Assembly (NCBI RefSeq): GCF_006538325.1
Contig: NZ_BJKK01000006.1
Location: 1-64,000 of the forward strand
Direction: 5' to 3'
Length of the DNA: 64,000 nt
Source of the DNA: Alteromonas sp. KUL42
Lineage (GTDB): Bacteria; Pseudomonadota; Gammaproteobacteria; Enterobacterales; Alteromonadaceae
The notes under the pieces: generated by a model
The model's input: the letters and a program-made list of their open reading frames with translations, nothing else
Told to the model about the DNA's origin: nothing
The model's database searches: none
Position numbers and translations under genes: made by a program
Part shown: in pieces, positions 21,908 through 31,516 of the stretch
How positions within the stretch are numbered: the first letter of the stretch is position 1
Layout of the letters: the number at the start of each line of letters is the position of its first letter

Positions 21908-24019
21908 GTGTATTTGTTTGAAGGTTTAAAGCAAAAAGTAATTGAGTATTTACCAGCCGATCGGGTACAGCTGGTGCAAGATGCTTTTGTTCTGGCGCAA
22001 GAGGCGCATGACGGCCAAATGCGTTCAAGCGGCGATCCTTATATTACACACCCAGTTGCAGTTGCGGGTATTCTTGCTGACATGCACCTAGACCATGAAA
22101 CTATCATGGCTGCACTACTTCACGATGTAATAGAAGACACTCACTACAGTCAAGAAGACCTAGCTGAGGCATTTGGCAATACGGTGGCTGAATTGGTTGA
22201 GGGCGTCAGTAAACTCGACAAACTCGCTTTTAGTACCAAACAGGAAGCACAAGCAGAAAACTTCCGCAAAATGATGATGGCCATGGTGCAAGACATCAGG
22301 GTTATTCTGATCAAGCTAGCCGACCGTACGCATAATATGCGTACTTTGGGTTCACTTCGCCCAGACAAGCGACGTCGTATCGCTTTAGAAACACTAGAAA
22401 TATACTCGCCTATTGCCCATCGTTTGGGTATTCACGATATCAAAAATGAGCTTGAGGATTTAGGTTTTCAGGCCATGTATCCAATGAGACATCGCGCGCT
22501 TAAGTCGGCTGTACGTCAAGCACGAGGCAACCGAAAAGAAATTATCGAGAATATTCGAGAAGAGCTGAATACACGGTTACAGGCATACGAAATAGAATCT
22601 GATGTACTGGGGCGCGAGAAGCACCTTTATTCCATTTATCGTAAAATGAAAAACAAAGAACTGATGTTCAATGAGGTAATGGATATTTATGCGTTTCGTA
22701 TCGTGGTGCAGTCGGTTGACAATTGCTATCGCGCACTAGGTGCAATGCACGGTTTATATAAGCCCATCGAAAATCGCTTCAAAGACTATATCGCTATACC
22801 TCGAACTAATGGGTATCAGTCTTTACACACCTCACTTATTGGCCCGCACGGCATTCCTGTTGAAATTCAAATTCGTACACAGGAAATGGATCAAATGGCC
22901 GACAAAGGTGTGGCGGCGCACTGGTTGTACAAAGAGCCTGGTGACAATGGCACCACAGCACAATTGCGAGCTCGTAAGTGGATGCAAAGCCTGCTTGAAC
23001 TTCAGCAATCAGCGAGTTCATCTTTCGAGTTTATTGAATCGGTTAAGACTGATTTATTCCCCGATGAAATTTACGTATTTACACCCGATGGACGCATCAT
23101 CGAACTACCGATGGGCGCAACTGCCGTAGATTTTGCCTATGCGGTGCACTCTGATGTGGGAAATACCTGTGTAGGTGTACGTGTAGAGCGTAGAAACTTC
23201 AGCTTAAGTAAGCCACTTGAAAATGGACAAACGGTTGAAATTATTACCTCTCCTAAGGCAAAGCCGAATGCCAATTGGCTCAATTTTGTGGTGAGTGCTC
23301 GGGCGCGCACGCGTATTCGTCAGTACCTGAGGAAGCAACATTCCCAAGAAGCGGTAAATATGGGTAATCGTCTGTTGCGCCATGCATTAGGTGCGGTGAA
23401 ATTAGACGAAATTCCGCAAGAAGATATTGACCGTGTAGTGGCTGAGACAAAGCACGACAGCTTTGACGATTTACTCGTAGATATTGGCCTTGGCAACGAA
23501 CTAAGTGCCATTGTGGCTCGCCGTTTATTAGGAGAGAGCACATCTGATCTTTCTGATAAAAAAGGCAATGTGGCCATACGCGGAACGGAAGGTTTGTTGG
23601 TGCATTATTCGCGCTGTTGTCACCCAATTCCCGACGACGAAATTGTGGCTGTTTTAAGCCCAGGGCGAGGAATGACTATTCACCAAACAGGCTGTAATAA
23701 CATTCGCAAGCTCACTAAAGAAGAGCCACAGCGTGTACTGCCTATGCAATGGGATGATGAGCCTCAAGGCGAGTTTAAAGCGTCACTACGCATAGAGCTG
23801 TTTAATCACCAAGGCACACTGGCAACATTAACTAACACTATCTCAGGGTGTGATTCTAATATCATTGGTCTGCAAACTGAGGAGAAAGAGAGTAATATTT
23901 ACTTTATTGACTTAGAACTCACTACGCACAATCGTGTGCACTTGGCCCGCGTAATGAAGAAAATTCGTACCATGCCTGAGGTTCAAAAAGTCTCACGTCA
24001 CAGTAAATCTCGACACTAA
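21908..24019 (+). CDS. spoT: Bifunctional (p)ppGpp synthase/hydrolase SpoT
   Basis: A 703-residue RelA/SpoT homologue. Domains in order: HD hydrolase (MAALLHDVIEDTHYSQEDLAE, around 60-75), synthetase (ENRFKDYIAIPRTNGYQSLHTSL, around 280-310), TGS (DEIYVFTPDGRIIELPMGATAVDFAYAVH), a helical and conserved-cysteine region (HYSRCCHPIPDDEIVA) and a C-terminal ACT domain. The intact HD residues show it can hydrolyse ppGpp, separating it from RelA. The GTG at 21908 gives MYLFEGLKQKVIEYLP, matching the E. coli start MYLFESL. Followed by ridA after 24 nt. Confidence 0.97.
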   Translation: MYLFEGLKQKVIEYLPADRVQLVQDAFVLAQEAHDGQMRSSGDPYITHPVAVAGILADMHLDHETIMAALLHDVIEDTHYSQEDLAEAFGNTVAELVEGVSKLDKLAFSTKQEAQAENFRKMMMAMVQDIRVILIKLADRTHNMRTLGSLRPDKRRRIALETLEIYSPIAHRLGIHDIKNELEDLGFQAMYPMRHRALKSAVRQARGNRKEIIENIREELNTRLQAYEIESDVLGREKHLYSIYRKMKNKELMFNEVMDIYAFRIVVQSVDNCYRALGAMHGLYKPIENRFKDYIAIPRTNGYQSLHTSLIGPHGIPVEIQIRTQEMDQMADKGVAAHWLYKEPGDNGTTAQLRARKWMQSLLELQQSASSSFEFIESVKTDLFPDEIYVFTPDGRIIELPMGATAVDFAYAVHSDVGNTCVGVRVERRNFSLSKPLENGQTVEIITSPKAKPNANWLNFVVSARARTRIRQYLRKQHSQEAVNMGNRLLRHALGAVKLDEIPQEDIDRVVAETKHDSFDDLLVDIGLGNELSAIVARRLLGESTSDLSDKKGNVAIRGTEGLLVHYSRCCHPIPDDEIVAVLSPGRGMTIHQTGCNNIRKLTKEEPQRVLPMQWDDEPQGEFKASLRIELFNHQGTLATLTNTISGCDSNIIGLQTEEKESNIYFIDLELTTHNRVHLARVMKKIRTMPEVQKVSRHSKSRH

Positions 24020-24043
24020 TTTAAAACATATTTAGGAAATATT

Positions 24044-24430
24044 ATGTCTAAGTCTATTATTCAGACCGATAAGGCACCTGCTGCTATTGGTACTTACAGC
24101 CAAGCTGCTAAAGCAGGTACTACGGTTTATTTATCGGGCCAAATTCCACTGGTACCAGAAACCATGGAAATGGTGTCTGAAGAGTTTGAAGCGCAGGCAG
24201 TGCAAGTATTCGAAAACATCAAAGCGGTTTGTACTGCAGCTGGTGGAACCATGAATGATTTGGTGAAGGTAAATATCTTCCTTACTGACTTGAGTCATTT
24301 TGCAAAAGTAAATGAGATCATGAGTCAGTACTTCAATAAGCCTTACCCTGCGCGTGCAGCAGTACAAGTGTCTGCGTTACCTAAAGGGGCGCAAATTGAG
24401 ATTGATGGTGTTATGGAGTTACCGGAGTAA
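24044..24430 (+). CDS. ridA: Enamine/imine deaminase RidA
   Basis: RidA (YjgF/YER057c/UK114 family) hydrolyses reactive 2-aminoacrylate-type enamines and imines from PLP enzymes. The protein is 128 residues, the usual length. Conserved parts: [21 protein letters not shown] and the active-site arginine in [21 protein letters not shown]. Located between spoT and trmH with short gaps, as in many gammaproteobacteria. Confidence 0.96.
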   Translation: MSKSIIQTDKAPAAIGTYSQAAKAGTTVYLSGQIPLVPETMEMVSEEFEAQAVQVFENIKAVCTAAGGTMNDLVKVNIFLTDLSHFAKVNEIMSQYFNKPYPARAAVQVSALPKGAQIEIDGVMELPE

Positions 24431-24433
24431 GCC

Positions 24434-25141
24434 ATGTCACCTGAGCGTTACCAGCGTATAAGAAACGTGCTGGATAGAAGACAAACGGATTTAACCGTTT
24501 GTCTTGAAAATGTGCACAAGCCACATAATGTGTCTGCTGTTGTGCGAACTTGTGATGCAGTTGGTATTCACCGCGTCCATACGGTATGGGAAGAGAAATA
24601 TCAGTTTCGTCGCGGAACGGCGATGGGCAGCCAGCTATGGGTTCGCCAAACGAATCATGACAATATTCAAGATGCAATGACGGCCTTAAAAGGGCAAGGA
24701 ATGCAAGTACTTGTCACCCATTTGTCTGATACTGCCATAGATTTTCGCGATGTAGATTACACTAAACCTACCGCTATTTTGTTCGGTCAAGAGAAGTACG
24801 GTGCTACCGATGAAGCCATTGCTATGGCCGATCAGGACATCGTTATTCCGATGATGGGCATGGTACAATCGCTAAATGTATCGGTTGCCGCTGCCTTGGT
24901 GTTGTATGAAGCGCAACGTCAGCGCACTATTGCAGGTATGTATAATACTCAGCATTTGCCAGAAGCTGAATGTCAGGCACTCGCTTTTCAAAACGGCTAC
25001 CCCAAGCTATTTAAGCTTTGTCAGCGCAAAGGGCTTCCATTCCCGCCAATCAATGAGTTGGGCGAAGTTGCCGCCGAAGACAGTTGGTGGCAAGAAATGC
25101 AAATTACCCAAGCTGAGGCTAATGCGCTCGAGGCCAATTAG
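24434..25141 (+). CDS. trmH: tRNA (guanosine(18)-2'-O)-methyltransferase TrmH
   Basis: TrmH methylates the ribose of G18 in tRNA D-loops with SAM. The 235-residue SPOUT enzyme has VCLENVHKPHNVSAVVRTCDAVGIHRVH (motif 1 with the catalytic arginine), ILFGQEKYGATDEAI (motif 2) and IPMMGMVQSLNVSVAAALVLYE (motif 3), the knot. The start ATG lies 3 nt after the ridA stop, so they are co-transcribed. Confidence 0.96.
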   Translation: MSPERYQRIRNVLDRRQTDLTVCLENVHKPHNVSAVVRTCDAVGIHRVHTVWEEKYQFRRGTAMGSQLWVRQTNHDNIQDAMTALKGQGMQVLVTHLSDTAIDFRDVDYTKPTAILFGQEKYGATDEAIAMADQDIVIPMMGMVQSLNVSVAAALVLYEAQRQRTIAGMYNTQHLPEAECQALAFQNGYPKLFKLCQRKGLPFPPINELGEVAAEDSWWQEMQITQAEANALEAN

Positions 25142-25157
25142 TAAAAAGCGAAAAGCC

Positions 25158-25216
25158 TTAAGCACAGTGCCATAATTTGGTTTTAAAGCCTCGTTATGGC
25201 ACCGTCTTAGTGCTTA
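25158..25216. terminator. Interrupted inverted repeat between convergent genes
   Basis: TTAAGCAC and TGCCATAA (25158-25175) are matched by TTATGGCA and GTGCTTA(G) (25194-25216), forming a long stem with unequal internal loops and an 18-nt apical loop. It lies between trmH and the converging serine hydrolase gene and could act as a bidirectional 3' end; no T-tract is present. Confidence 0.4.
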
Positions 25217-25246
25217 GCAACACTCGTAGCTCTGCACAGTAAAATC

Positions 25247-26527
25247 TCACTCGCTTTCGCTTTTGTTTTGCTGTGTTGACACAATGCTGGAATCTAAAAA
25301 CAGGCGAATTATGTCGCCAACAATACTGCTAAATTCTTGAAACTCGGCTGTATTAGTATTTATATTAACAGCTAGTGACAGCTTGTATTTGGGTACAACT
25401 ACCAAAAAGCTTTGGGCTCCTCTGGATACACCGCCGTGGTGTGCGTACTTAACCTCTTCATCATTATTCAATGTTAATGTATGTATCCTCCAACCAATGC
25501 CGTAATTTTGCGGGTTCACTTTGCCACTGTTAAGCACTTGTGGTGTCCAAAACTCAGTGCGTATCGACGGCTCAACAAAGCTATCATTAAGAAACCCTTG
25601 CCCAAGCTTTGCTAAGTCCTTAGAGGTAGACAGCCAACCACCGCCGGCAAGTCTGTGACTTAAGTCAACACTTCGCCAGACGCGCACGTTTTTTTGCTCA
25701 CTTCTATCCTGCCAATAGAAGGTGGACGATGACTTGTCTGCCGTACTTTGACCTTCAGGCATTGTATTGCTCATACCAAGAGGGCTTAACACTTGTTGTT
25801 GCATCCATTGCTGATAAGTCTGTTCCACACTGTTTTGCATAGCCGAGCTGAGAAGAACAGTGCCAAGACTTGAATAGTAAAATTGCTCGCCAGGTGTAGA
25901 TAGCAATTCACTGTCGTCAAACAATGAAACCGCATCATCAACATTGTCGTAGTGGGTATTTAGGGTAATTGATTTTAGCAAGCCGTAGCGGTCTGTATTT
26001 TCTTTATAATGAGGCATGCCAGCACTGTGTGATGCCAAAAGGCGAGGTGTAATGTTTGCCCATTCAGGGTTTGGTAAAGAAGTGAAAATAGCGCTCAAAG
26101 GGGTATCAAGGGCGATGTGGTTTGATTGTACCATGCGTGCAAGACCTGTAGATGTGAGTGCTTTTGATGTGCTACCTATGCGCAGTTTTGTGTCGGCAGT
26201 CATAGCCTGCTCACTTTCAATATCTGACCACCCAGACGCTGCTGCCCAAACAAGTTTCTGGTCGATTGCTACAGCAATAGAAAGCCCCGGTGCGTTTATT
26301 TTCTTCCTATGTTCACCAATAAGTGCTTGGGCATTTTCAGCAATTTGCGCTAGGTCTCGCTGGTGTAATTCGCTGTATTGCGGAGCCTCTTCCGGTATCG
26401 ATATGTCACCCCATGGCACTAACATTGGCACTTTATATCGGTGTGCATAAAACTGGTAAATAGGAAGAGAAAAATAAATAAAGAGACTAGTGATCACAAT
26501 GAAGATGACCGATTTTTTGTATTTCAT
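25247..26527 (-). CDS. Serine hydrolase, beta-lactamase class C / esterase-like
   Basis: A 426-residue penicillin-binding-protein-like serine hydrolase. An N-terminal membrane helix (about 7-25) anchors or exports it. The catalytic motif SxxK is STSK at 119-122; YSSLG provides the YxN-like tyrosine (YSS rather than YAN), and HHGGVSRG gives the third motif (HxG). The weak second motif suggests esterase or peptidase activity rather than true AmpC beta-lactamase. It precedes no partner gene on its strand; the AraC regulator lies 85 nt upstream in the same direction and may control it. Confidence 0.85.
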   Translation of the reverse strand: MKYKKSVIFIVITSLFIYFSLPIYQFYAHRYKVPMLVPWGDISIPEEAPQYSELHQRDLAQIAENAQALIGEHRKKINAPGLSIAVAIDQKLVWAAASGWSDIESEQAMTADTKLRIGSTSKALTSTGLARMVQSNHIALDTPLSAIFTSLPNPEWANITPRLLASHSAGMPHYKENTDRYGLLKSITLNTHYDNVDDAVSLFDDSELLSTPGEQFYYSSLGTVLLSSAMQNSVEQTYQQWMQQQVLSPLGMSNTMPEGQSTADKSSSTFYWQDRSEQKNVRVWRSVDLSHRLAGGGWLSTSKDLAKLGQGFLNDSFVEPSIRTEFWTPQVLNSGKVNPQNYGIGWRIHTLTLNNDEEVKYAHHGGVSRGAQSFLVVVPKYKLSLAVNINTNTAEFQEFSSIVGDIIRLFLDSSIVSTQQNKSESE

Positions 26528-26612
26528 TAACGCGTACTCATAAAAGTTTAATACGCACTAGTTAACTGAAAAATATTGGTTTTATCTTATCGTTTTTAAA
26601 AAAATATGATCA

Positions 26613-27668
26613 TTATTGAAACTGATCACGATATTGACTTGGTGTTTTGCCCATATGATGTTTGAAAGCGCGATTGAACGGTGCAATAGAGCCATAGCCT
26701 GCTTCAAGTGCCAACGTCAAAATAGGAATGTGTCGTTGTTGCTTATCTTCTAATTGACGACATACATATGGAATGCGATAGCTATTTAGGTAATGTGAGA
26801 AGTTACTGAATCCGAGTTCCTGGTTAATGACCTTTCGCAATTGATGTTCAGGTATGCCTATTGTTTCAGATAGGGTACCAATGGAAAAAGCCTGTTGTTT
26901 GTAAATACCCGAATCCATCGCTGCGGCTAATTTGTCTGCATGTAAAGAGCGAGGTTTTGGTGCGGTATGAACATTAGGTGAAGGTATATCAGTAGTGTTG
27001 GTAGCAGTTGCACTCTCAATATGCGAACTCTGCGCTATGTATTTAGCTGTATATAAGCTCGATAGTAGCGCGATGATTAGGGCATTTATGAAGCTAAACA
27101 GGGTAAAGTTTTTTACCTCAATCAAAACCAATTCGAACAGTGTTAATACTGCCATGTAGATACCACAGCCAATAACAATACGAAGCCTTGCATTTCGACG
27201 CTTATCTATGAGGTCATCAAAGTATCCGTAAGAACAGACAAAAACCACATAGGCCAATGTAATAAAGCCGATAACGTGATTTATATCGTGCATAATTCCC
27301 TTCGCTGAGGAAAAGAGGAAAAAATACGCTAAGCCCATACACCAAATAGCAACAGGAATGGTTACCCACTTGGGATATTGTAACAATGACTTATTTGGTT
27401 TAAGTATCTTAAGAGCAAGAAACCAAAGTGAAAATGCGGTTAGATCTGTGATTAGCAACAGTGGACGTCGCAACCAGCCATAATCTTCATCTGCAATAGG
27501 TGTAGTTAGCAGTATGTAGCTGATGATACATAGCACAAAAAACTGATAGGCACGCTTTTGACCAACTGCAGTCTTTCTACCAAACCAAAACATCAATAGA
27601 GACAGTTGACCACATGCCGCAAAGCGCAGTGCTAAATCTACTATCTCTAATTGCGTTAAGCTGATCAT
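26613..27668 (-). CDS. Membrane-anchored AraC family regulator
   Basis: A 351-residue protein with about seven hydrophobic helices in the first 215 residues and an AraC-type double helix-turn-helix at the end (LRKVINQELGFSNFSHYLNSYRI and ILTLALEAGYGSIAPFNRAFKHHMGKTPSQYR). The membrane half probably senses a signal; its ligand is unknown. It lies upstream of the serine hydrolase on the same strand, so the two may form a sensing and response pair (inference). Confidence 0.88.
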   Translation of the reverse strand: MISLTQLEIVDLALRFAACGQLSLLMFWFGRKTAVGQKRAYQFFVLCIISYILLTTPIADEDYGWLRRPLLLITDLTAFSLWFLALKILKPNKSLLQYPKWVTIPVAIWCMGLAYFFLFSSAKGIMHDINHVIGFITLAYVVFVCSYGYFDDLIDKRRNARLRIVIGCGIYMAVLTLFELVLIEVKNFTLFSFINALIIALLSSLYTAKYIAQSSHIESATATNTTDIPSPNVHTAPKPRSLHADKLAAAMDSGIYKQQAFSIGTLSETIGIPEHQLRKVINQELGFSNFSHYLNSYRIPYVCRQLEDKQQRHIPILTLALEAGYGSIAPFNRAFKHHMGKTPSQYRDQFQ

Positions 27669-27898
27669 TATTTTAAGTGCTGCTTATGCCAATATTTTTT
27701 CGAAAGGTATTAGTTACTGTAAACAATCGCAACCACAGTTTACACAAGTGTATTAATTTATGTTTTAGCCTTGTTGATGTTTATTCTATGAAAACTGACC
27801 TAAAGCGTACTCGCCAACTTTCACGCAATCCTTTACACTTCGTTTAAATTTAAGCGCTTAGCGTTTGTATCAATAATGTGAAAGAAGGACGTCGACCA

Positions 27899-29971
27899 AT
27901 GCAAGCACTGGCCACTACACCAATTACTGCGCTAAAGGGCGTGGGTGCAAAGGTGGCAGAAAAGCTCAATAAAATTGGCTTGTTTACCCTTCAGGACATT
28001 TTGTTCCATTTACCGCATCGCTATGAAGATAGAACCCGTATCTATAGTGTTGCAGAGTGTCGCCCTTTCACACACGTGAGCGTACAAGGCGAAGTCATGA
28101 GCGCCGATATCCAATATGGCAAAAAGCGTATGCTGGCGGTAAAGCTTAGTGATGGAACCGGCACTATTACACTGCGTTTTTTTCACTTTGGTGCAGTACA
28201 GCGTTCAATGATGACGCCAGGCAACACAGTTCGCTGCTTTGGTGAAGTACGTACGGGTAAATGGGGCATTGAAATGATGCACCCTGAGTTTAAGTTGGTA
28301 GACCAAGACGCTCCACCAAGTGAAGAGTCGTTAACTCCCGTCTATCCAACCACCGATGGCGTTAAGCAACTCACTTTGCGCAATTTAACCGAACAAGCCC
28401 TTGTCCTTCTGGATAAAGGCGCGCTAGCCGATTTGTTACCTGAAGGCATTTACGATGAGCAAATTAGCTTAAATGAAGCGTTGCATTTGGTGCACAGGCC
28501 ACCGCCTGATGTTGATGTGCATGAGATGGAAGAGGGCTTACATCCAGCGCAATATCGTCTTATTTTAGAAGAGTTACTCTCGCATCACTTAAGTGTACTC
28601 AAGGTGCGCAAACTTTCTGACGCACAGCCTGGTATACCTATAGCTGTAAATCAAACCTTAATTGACAAAATGCTAGCCCAACTGCCGTTCTCACCCACTG
28701 GCGCCCAAGCCAGGGTTGTCGCTGATATTCAAAAAGATATGCAGCACGCGCGACCTATGATGCGTTTGGTACAAGGTGATGTGGGCTCAGGTAAAACATT
28801 GGTTGCGGCGCTTGCAGCGTTGTCTGCAATTGGCGCAGGGTATCAAGTTGCGTTAATGGCGCCCACTGAACTATTAGCAGAACAGCACGCTAATAATTTT
28901 AGAGGGTGGCTAGAGCCGTTAGGTATTGAAGTGGGCTGGCTTGCTGGAAAGCTTAAAGGCAAAGCACGTAATGAAGTGTTAGCGCGTTTAGAAGCTGGTG
29001 ATATTCAAATGTTGGTAGGTACACATGCCATATTTCAAGAGAGTGTGAACTATCAACAATTGGCGTTAGTGATTGTTGATGAGCAGCACAGATTCGGTGT
29101 GCATCAACGGTTAGCGCTACGTGATAAAGGTGAGCAACAAGGTCGTTACCCTCATCAGTTGATCATGACAGCTACGCCTATTCCAAGAACACTGGCCATG
29201 ACTGCCTATGCTGATTTGGATACATCGGTTATCGATGAGTTACCTCCGGGGCGTACCCCTGTGCAAACGGTGGTTTTACCCGATACTCGTCGTGCTGATG
29301 TGATTGAGCGCGTACGGCAAGCGTGTAAAGAGAATGGGCGACAAGCTTATTGGGTTTGTACCTTGATTGATGAGTCGGAAGTGCTTGAATGCCAAGCAGC
29401 TGAAGATGCAGCAATTACCTTGCGAACGGCGTTGCCTGATTTGCAGGTTGGCTTGGTACACGGACGACTAAAACCTGCTGAAAAAGCGCAAGTGATGGCT
29501 GACTTCAAAGAGGGTAAACTAGACTTGCTAGTGGCAACCACGGTAATTGAAGTAGGTGTAGATGTGCCTAATGCCAGTATTATGATTATAGAAAACCCAG
29601 AGCGTTTGGGGTTAGCACAATTACACCAGCTACGCGGCCGTGTTGGACGGGGGGCGGTAGAAAGTCAGTGTGTTTTGATGTACCAAAGTCCGCTGTCTAA
29701 AACAGCCACACAGCGTTTAGGTGTTTTGCGCGAGTCAAATGATGGTTTTTATATCGCCCAGCGAGACTTGGAAATTCGAGGTCCGGGTGAGTTTATGGGA
29801 ACCAAACAAACCGGTATGGCTGAACTGAAAATAGCCGACTTGGTGCGCGATGCCGCACTTATTCCTAAAGTACAGGAAATTGCCTATACCTTGTGGGAAA
29901 AATACCCCAGCCATGCCCAAGCAATTATCAATCGATGGATTGGTCATAAGGAGCAATATGGCCATGCTTAA
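27899..29971 (+). CDS. recG: ATP-dependent DNA helicase RecG
   Basis: RecG remodels stalled replication forks and Holliday junctions. About 690 residues. The N-terminal wedge domain (GVGAKVAEKLNKIGLFTLQDILFHLPHRYEDRT; OB-fold near residue 60-150) is followed by helicase motifs: Walker A GDVGSGKT, motif II DEQHRFG, motif III TATPIPRT, motif V VATTVIEVGVDVPNA, motif VI QLRGRVGRG. The ATG at 27899 is chosen over a GTG at 27878 because GAAGGA precedes it and MQALATTPITALKGVG fits the family. Confidence 0.97.
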   Translation: MQALATTPITALKGVGAKVAEKLNKIGLFTLQDILFHLPHRYEDRTRIYSVAECRPFTHVSVQGEVMSADIQYGKKRMLAVKLSDGTGTITLRFFHFGAVQRSMMTPGNTVRCFGEVRTGKWGIEMMHPEFKLVDQDAPPSEESLTPVYPTTDGVKQLTLRNLTEQALVLLDKGALADLLPEGIYDEQISLNEALHLVHRPPPDVDVHEMEEGLHPAQYRLILEELLSHHLSVLKVRKLSDAQPGIPIAVNQTLIDKMLAQLPFSPTGAQARVVADIQKDMQHARPMMRLVQGDVGSGKTLVAALAALSAIGAGYQVALMAPTELLAEQHANNFRGWLEPLGIEVGWLAGKLKGKARNEVLARLEAGDIQMLVGTHAIFQESVNYQQLALVIVDEQHRFGVHQRLALRDKGEQQGRYPHQLIMTATPIPRTLAMTAYADLDTSVIDELPPGRTPVQTVVLPDTRRADVIERVRQACKENGRQAYWVCTLIDESEVLECQAAEDAAITLRTALPDLQVGLVHGRLKPAEKAQVMADFKEGKLDLLVATTVIEVGVDVPNASIMIIENPERLGLAQLHQLRGRVGRGAVESQCVLMYQSPLSKTATQRLGVLRESNDGFYIAQRDLEIRGPGEFMGTKQTGMAELKIADLVRDAALIPKVQEIAYTLWEKYPSHAQAIINRWIGHKEQYGHA

Positions 29972-30752
29972 TGTACTTCCTCTTGTTGTAACAACTAACA
30001 CCGCCAGTTTGCATTACGCTGCTGATACTCAATTGGCAAACAGTATTGCTGATAAATGGGGCTTTCCTATTACTCGCGAAGAACATAAACCCACAGAAGG
30101 GTTTTATCTGCTTGTAAGTGACAACGTGTTAGGGTTAGCGGATGCCAGTGAAAAAAAGGTACTGCCGATAGTGGTAGGTTTTGCGTCGCCGGCGAGCTTG
30201 TATCGCAAACAGCACGGCGGAGGCCGCAAAGAGCCCATTGTTAAAGCGGTTGGACTAAAGGGAAATGAGCAATGGCACGTAGTAGATGCTACCCCTGGCC
30301 TTGGACGTGACGCTTTTGTATTAGTGAGTGTGGGCTGTAAGGTCACAATGATAGAGCGTTCGCCTATTGTCGCGGCGTTATTAGAAGATGGGATCAGGCG
30401 ACTTGCTATTAATTTCCCAGAGCTAGCACAACGAATGGCACTTCAGCATGGAAATAGTGCTGAGGTAATGCAATACTTCAGTGGTGAACATGTAAATGCT
30501 GTGTATTTAGACCCCATGTTCCCACACAAAAAGAAATCTGCCTTGGTGAAAAAGGAAATGCGACTGTTTCAGCAATTACTCGGACACGATCCCGATGCTG
30601 ACGCGCTATTGGCACCAGCGCTTGGGCTAGCAACACATCGTGTTGTCGTCAAACGCCCTAATAGTGCTGATGTGCTAGCCGGTGAAAAACCATCCATGGC
30701 TATTGAAAGCAAGAAACATCGATTTGACGTGTATTTGTGTCAGAAAAATTAG
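29958..30752 (+). CDS. rsmJ: 16S rRNA m2G1516 methyltransferase RsmJ
   Basis: RsmJ (YhiQ) methylates N2 of G1516 in 16S rRNA. About 264 residues. Recognised from the FYLLVSDNVLGLAD start, DATPGLGRDAFVLVSVGC SAM-binding loop and the signature YLDPMFPHKKKSALVKKEM. The frame is open further upstream inside recG; the start is set at 29958 (or 29964), just after AAGGAG at 29948-29953, giving a short overlap with the recG end and translational coupling. Confidence 0.94.
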   Translation: MAMLNVLPLVVTTNTASLHYAADTQLANSIADKWGFPITREEHKPTEGFYLLVSDNVLGLADASEKKVLPIVVGFASPASLYRKQHGGGRKEPIVKAVGLKGNEQWHVVDATPGLGRDAFVLVSVGCKVTMIERSPIVAALLEDGIRRLAINFPELAQRMALQHGNSAEVMQYFSGEHVNAVYLDPMFPHKKKSALVKKEMRLFQQLLGHDPDADALLAPALGLATHRVVVKRPNSADVLAGEKPSMAIESKKHRFDVYLCQKN

Positions 30753-30761
30753 GAGAACCGC

Positions 30762-31235
30762 ATGATACAAGTTGGTAGCACTCTACCTGAAGTAGATTTT
30801 AGCCTGTTAGAAAATGGCGAGGTTACAAACCCAGGTACTAACGAACTTTTTACCGATAAACGTGTTGTAGTTTTTGCGGTGCCCGGTGCATTCACGCCAA
30901 CCTGTTCACAAGCGCACTTACCTGGTTACGTTGCATTAGCAGACAAAATTAAAGCGAAAGGCGTAGACAGCATTATATGCTTAAGTGTTAATGATGCGTT
31001 TGTTATGGATGCATGGGGTAAAGCGAATAATGCTGAAGACATCATCATGCTAGCTGATGGCAATGCTTACTTTACTAAGCAAATTGGTTTAGACATGAAC
31101 ACTGGTAACTTTGGTGGCTTGCGTTCATTGCGTTATTCAATGCTTGTTGAAGACGGTGAAGTGAGAAAAATTAACGTCGAAGATCCTGGTCGCTTCGACG
31201 TAAGTGACGCGCAAAGCATGTTAGATAGCCTCTGA
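30762..31235 (+). CDS. Prx5-type peroxiredoxin
   Basis: A 157-residue thiol peroxidase of the Prx5/AhpC-TSA group that reduces peroxides. The peroxidatic cysteine is C48 in VPGAFTPTCSQAHLPGY, and the conserved arginine lies in GGLRSLRYSMLVEDG. A second cysteine (in SIICLS, about residue 76) is present but not in the usual resolving position, so it probably uses glutathione/glutaredoxin or an external thiol. It begins 9 nt after rsmJ. Confidence 0.93.
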   Translation: MIQVGSTLPEVDFSLLENGEVTNPGTNELFTDKRVVVFAVPGAFTPTCSQAHLPGYVALADKIKAKGVDSIICLSVNDAFVMDAWGKANNAEDIIMLADGNAYFTKQIGLDMNTGNFGGLRSLRYSMLVEDGEVRKINVEDPGRFDVSDAQSMLDSL

Positions 31236-31263
31236 TTGCCATAATTGTCTTTACTCATAATTT

Positions 31264-31302
31264 AAAGGCTCGCAGCGTCAATGCTGTGGGCTTTTTGTTT
31301 TT
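31264..31302 (+). terminator. Terminator after the peroxiredoxin gene
   Basis: AAAGGCTCGCAGC (31264-31276) and GCTGTGGGCTTTT (from 31283) form an imperfect stem with a 6-nt loop, followed by a T-rich tract to 31302. It ends the recG-rsmJ-peroxiredoxin transcript before the iron operon. Confidence 0.7.
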
Positions 31303-31466
31303 ATAGTAAAGTTAAATATTGGGCAAAGATGATCTTACGCATAATAATTCCCGTTGAATAGCGATAAGATAAAGATGTCTTTTATCTGCTATTTATCACT
31401 ACAAAAATACACATTTTGTAGTGAGTCATATGGCATGTATGTTCGTTCAGTTACCTTTACTTGCTT

Positions 31467-31485
31467 AATGATAATAAGTATCATT
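31467..31485 (+). promoter_or_regulatory. Fur box upstream of the iron operon
   Basis: AATGATA-ATAAG-TATCATT is a perfect 7-5-7 inverted repeat that matches the 19-bp Fur consensus (GATAATGATAATCATTATC) closely. It lies 31 nt before the first gene of the fbp-type operon, where bound Fur-Fe(II) would block initiation. Confidence 0.85.
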
Positions 31486-31516
31486 TGCGCGATAGGACAA
31501 CCTCATAGGAAATAAC

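Noticed and set aside
23280-23627. Open frames on the minus strand inside spoT
   Set aside because: The plus-strand SpoT protein is fully conserved across this stretch, and the antisense peptides show no domain.
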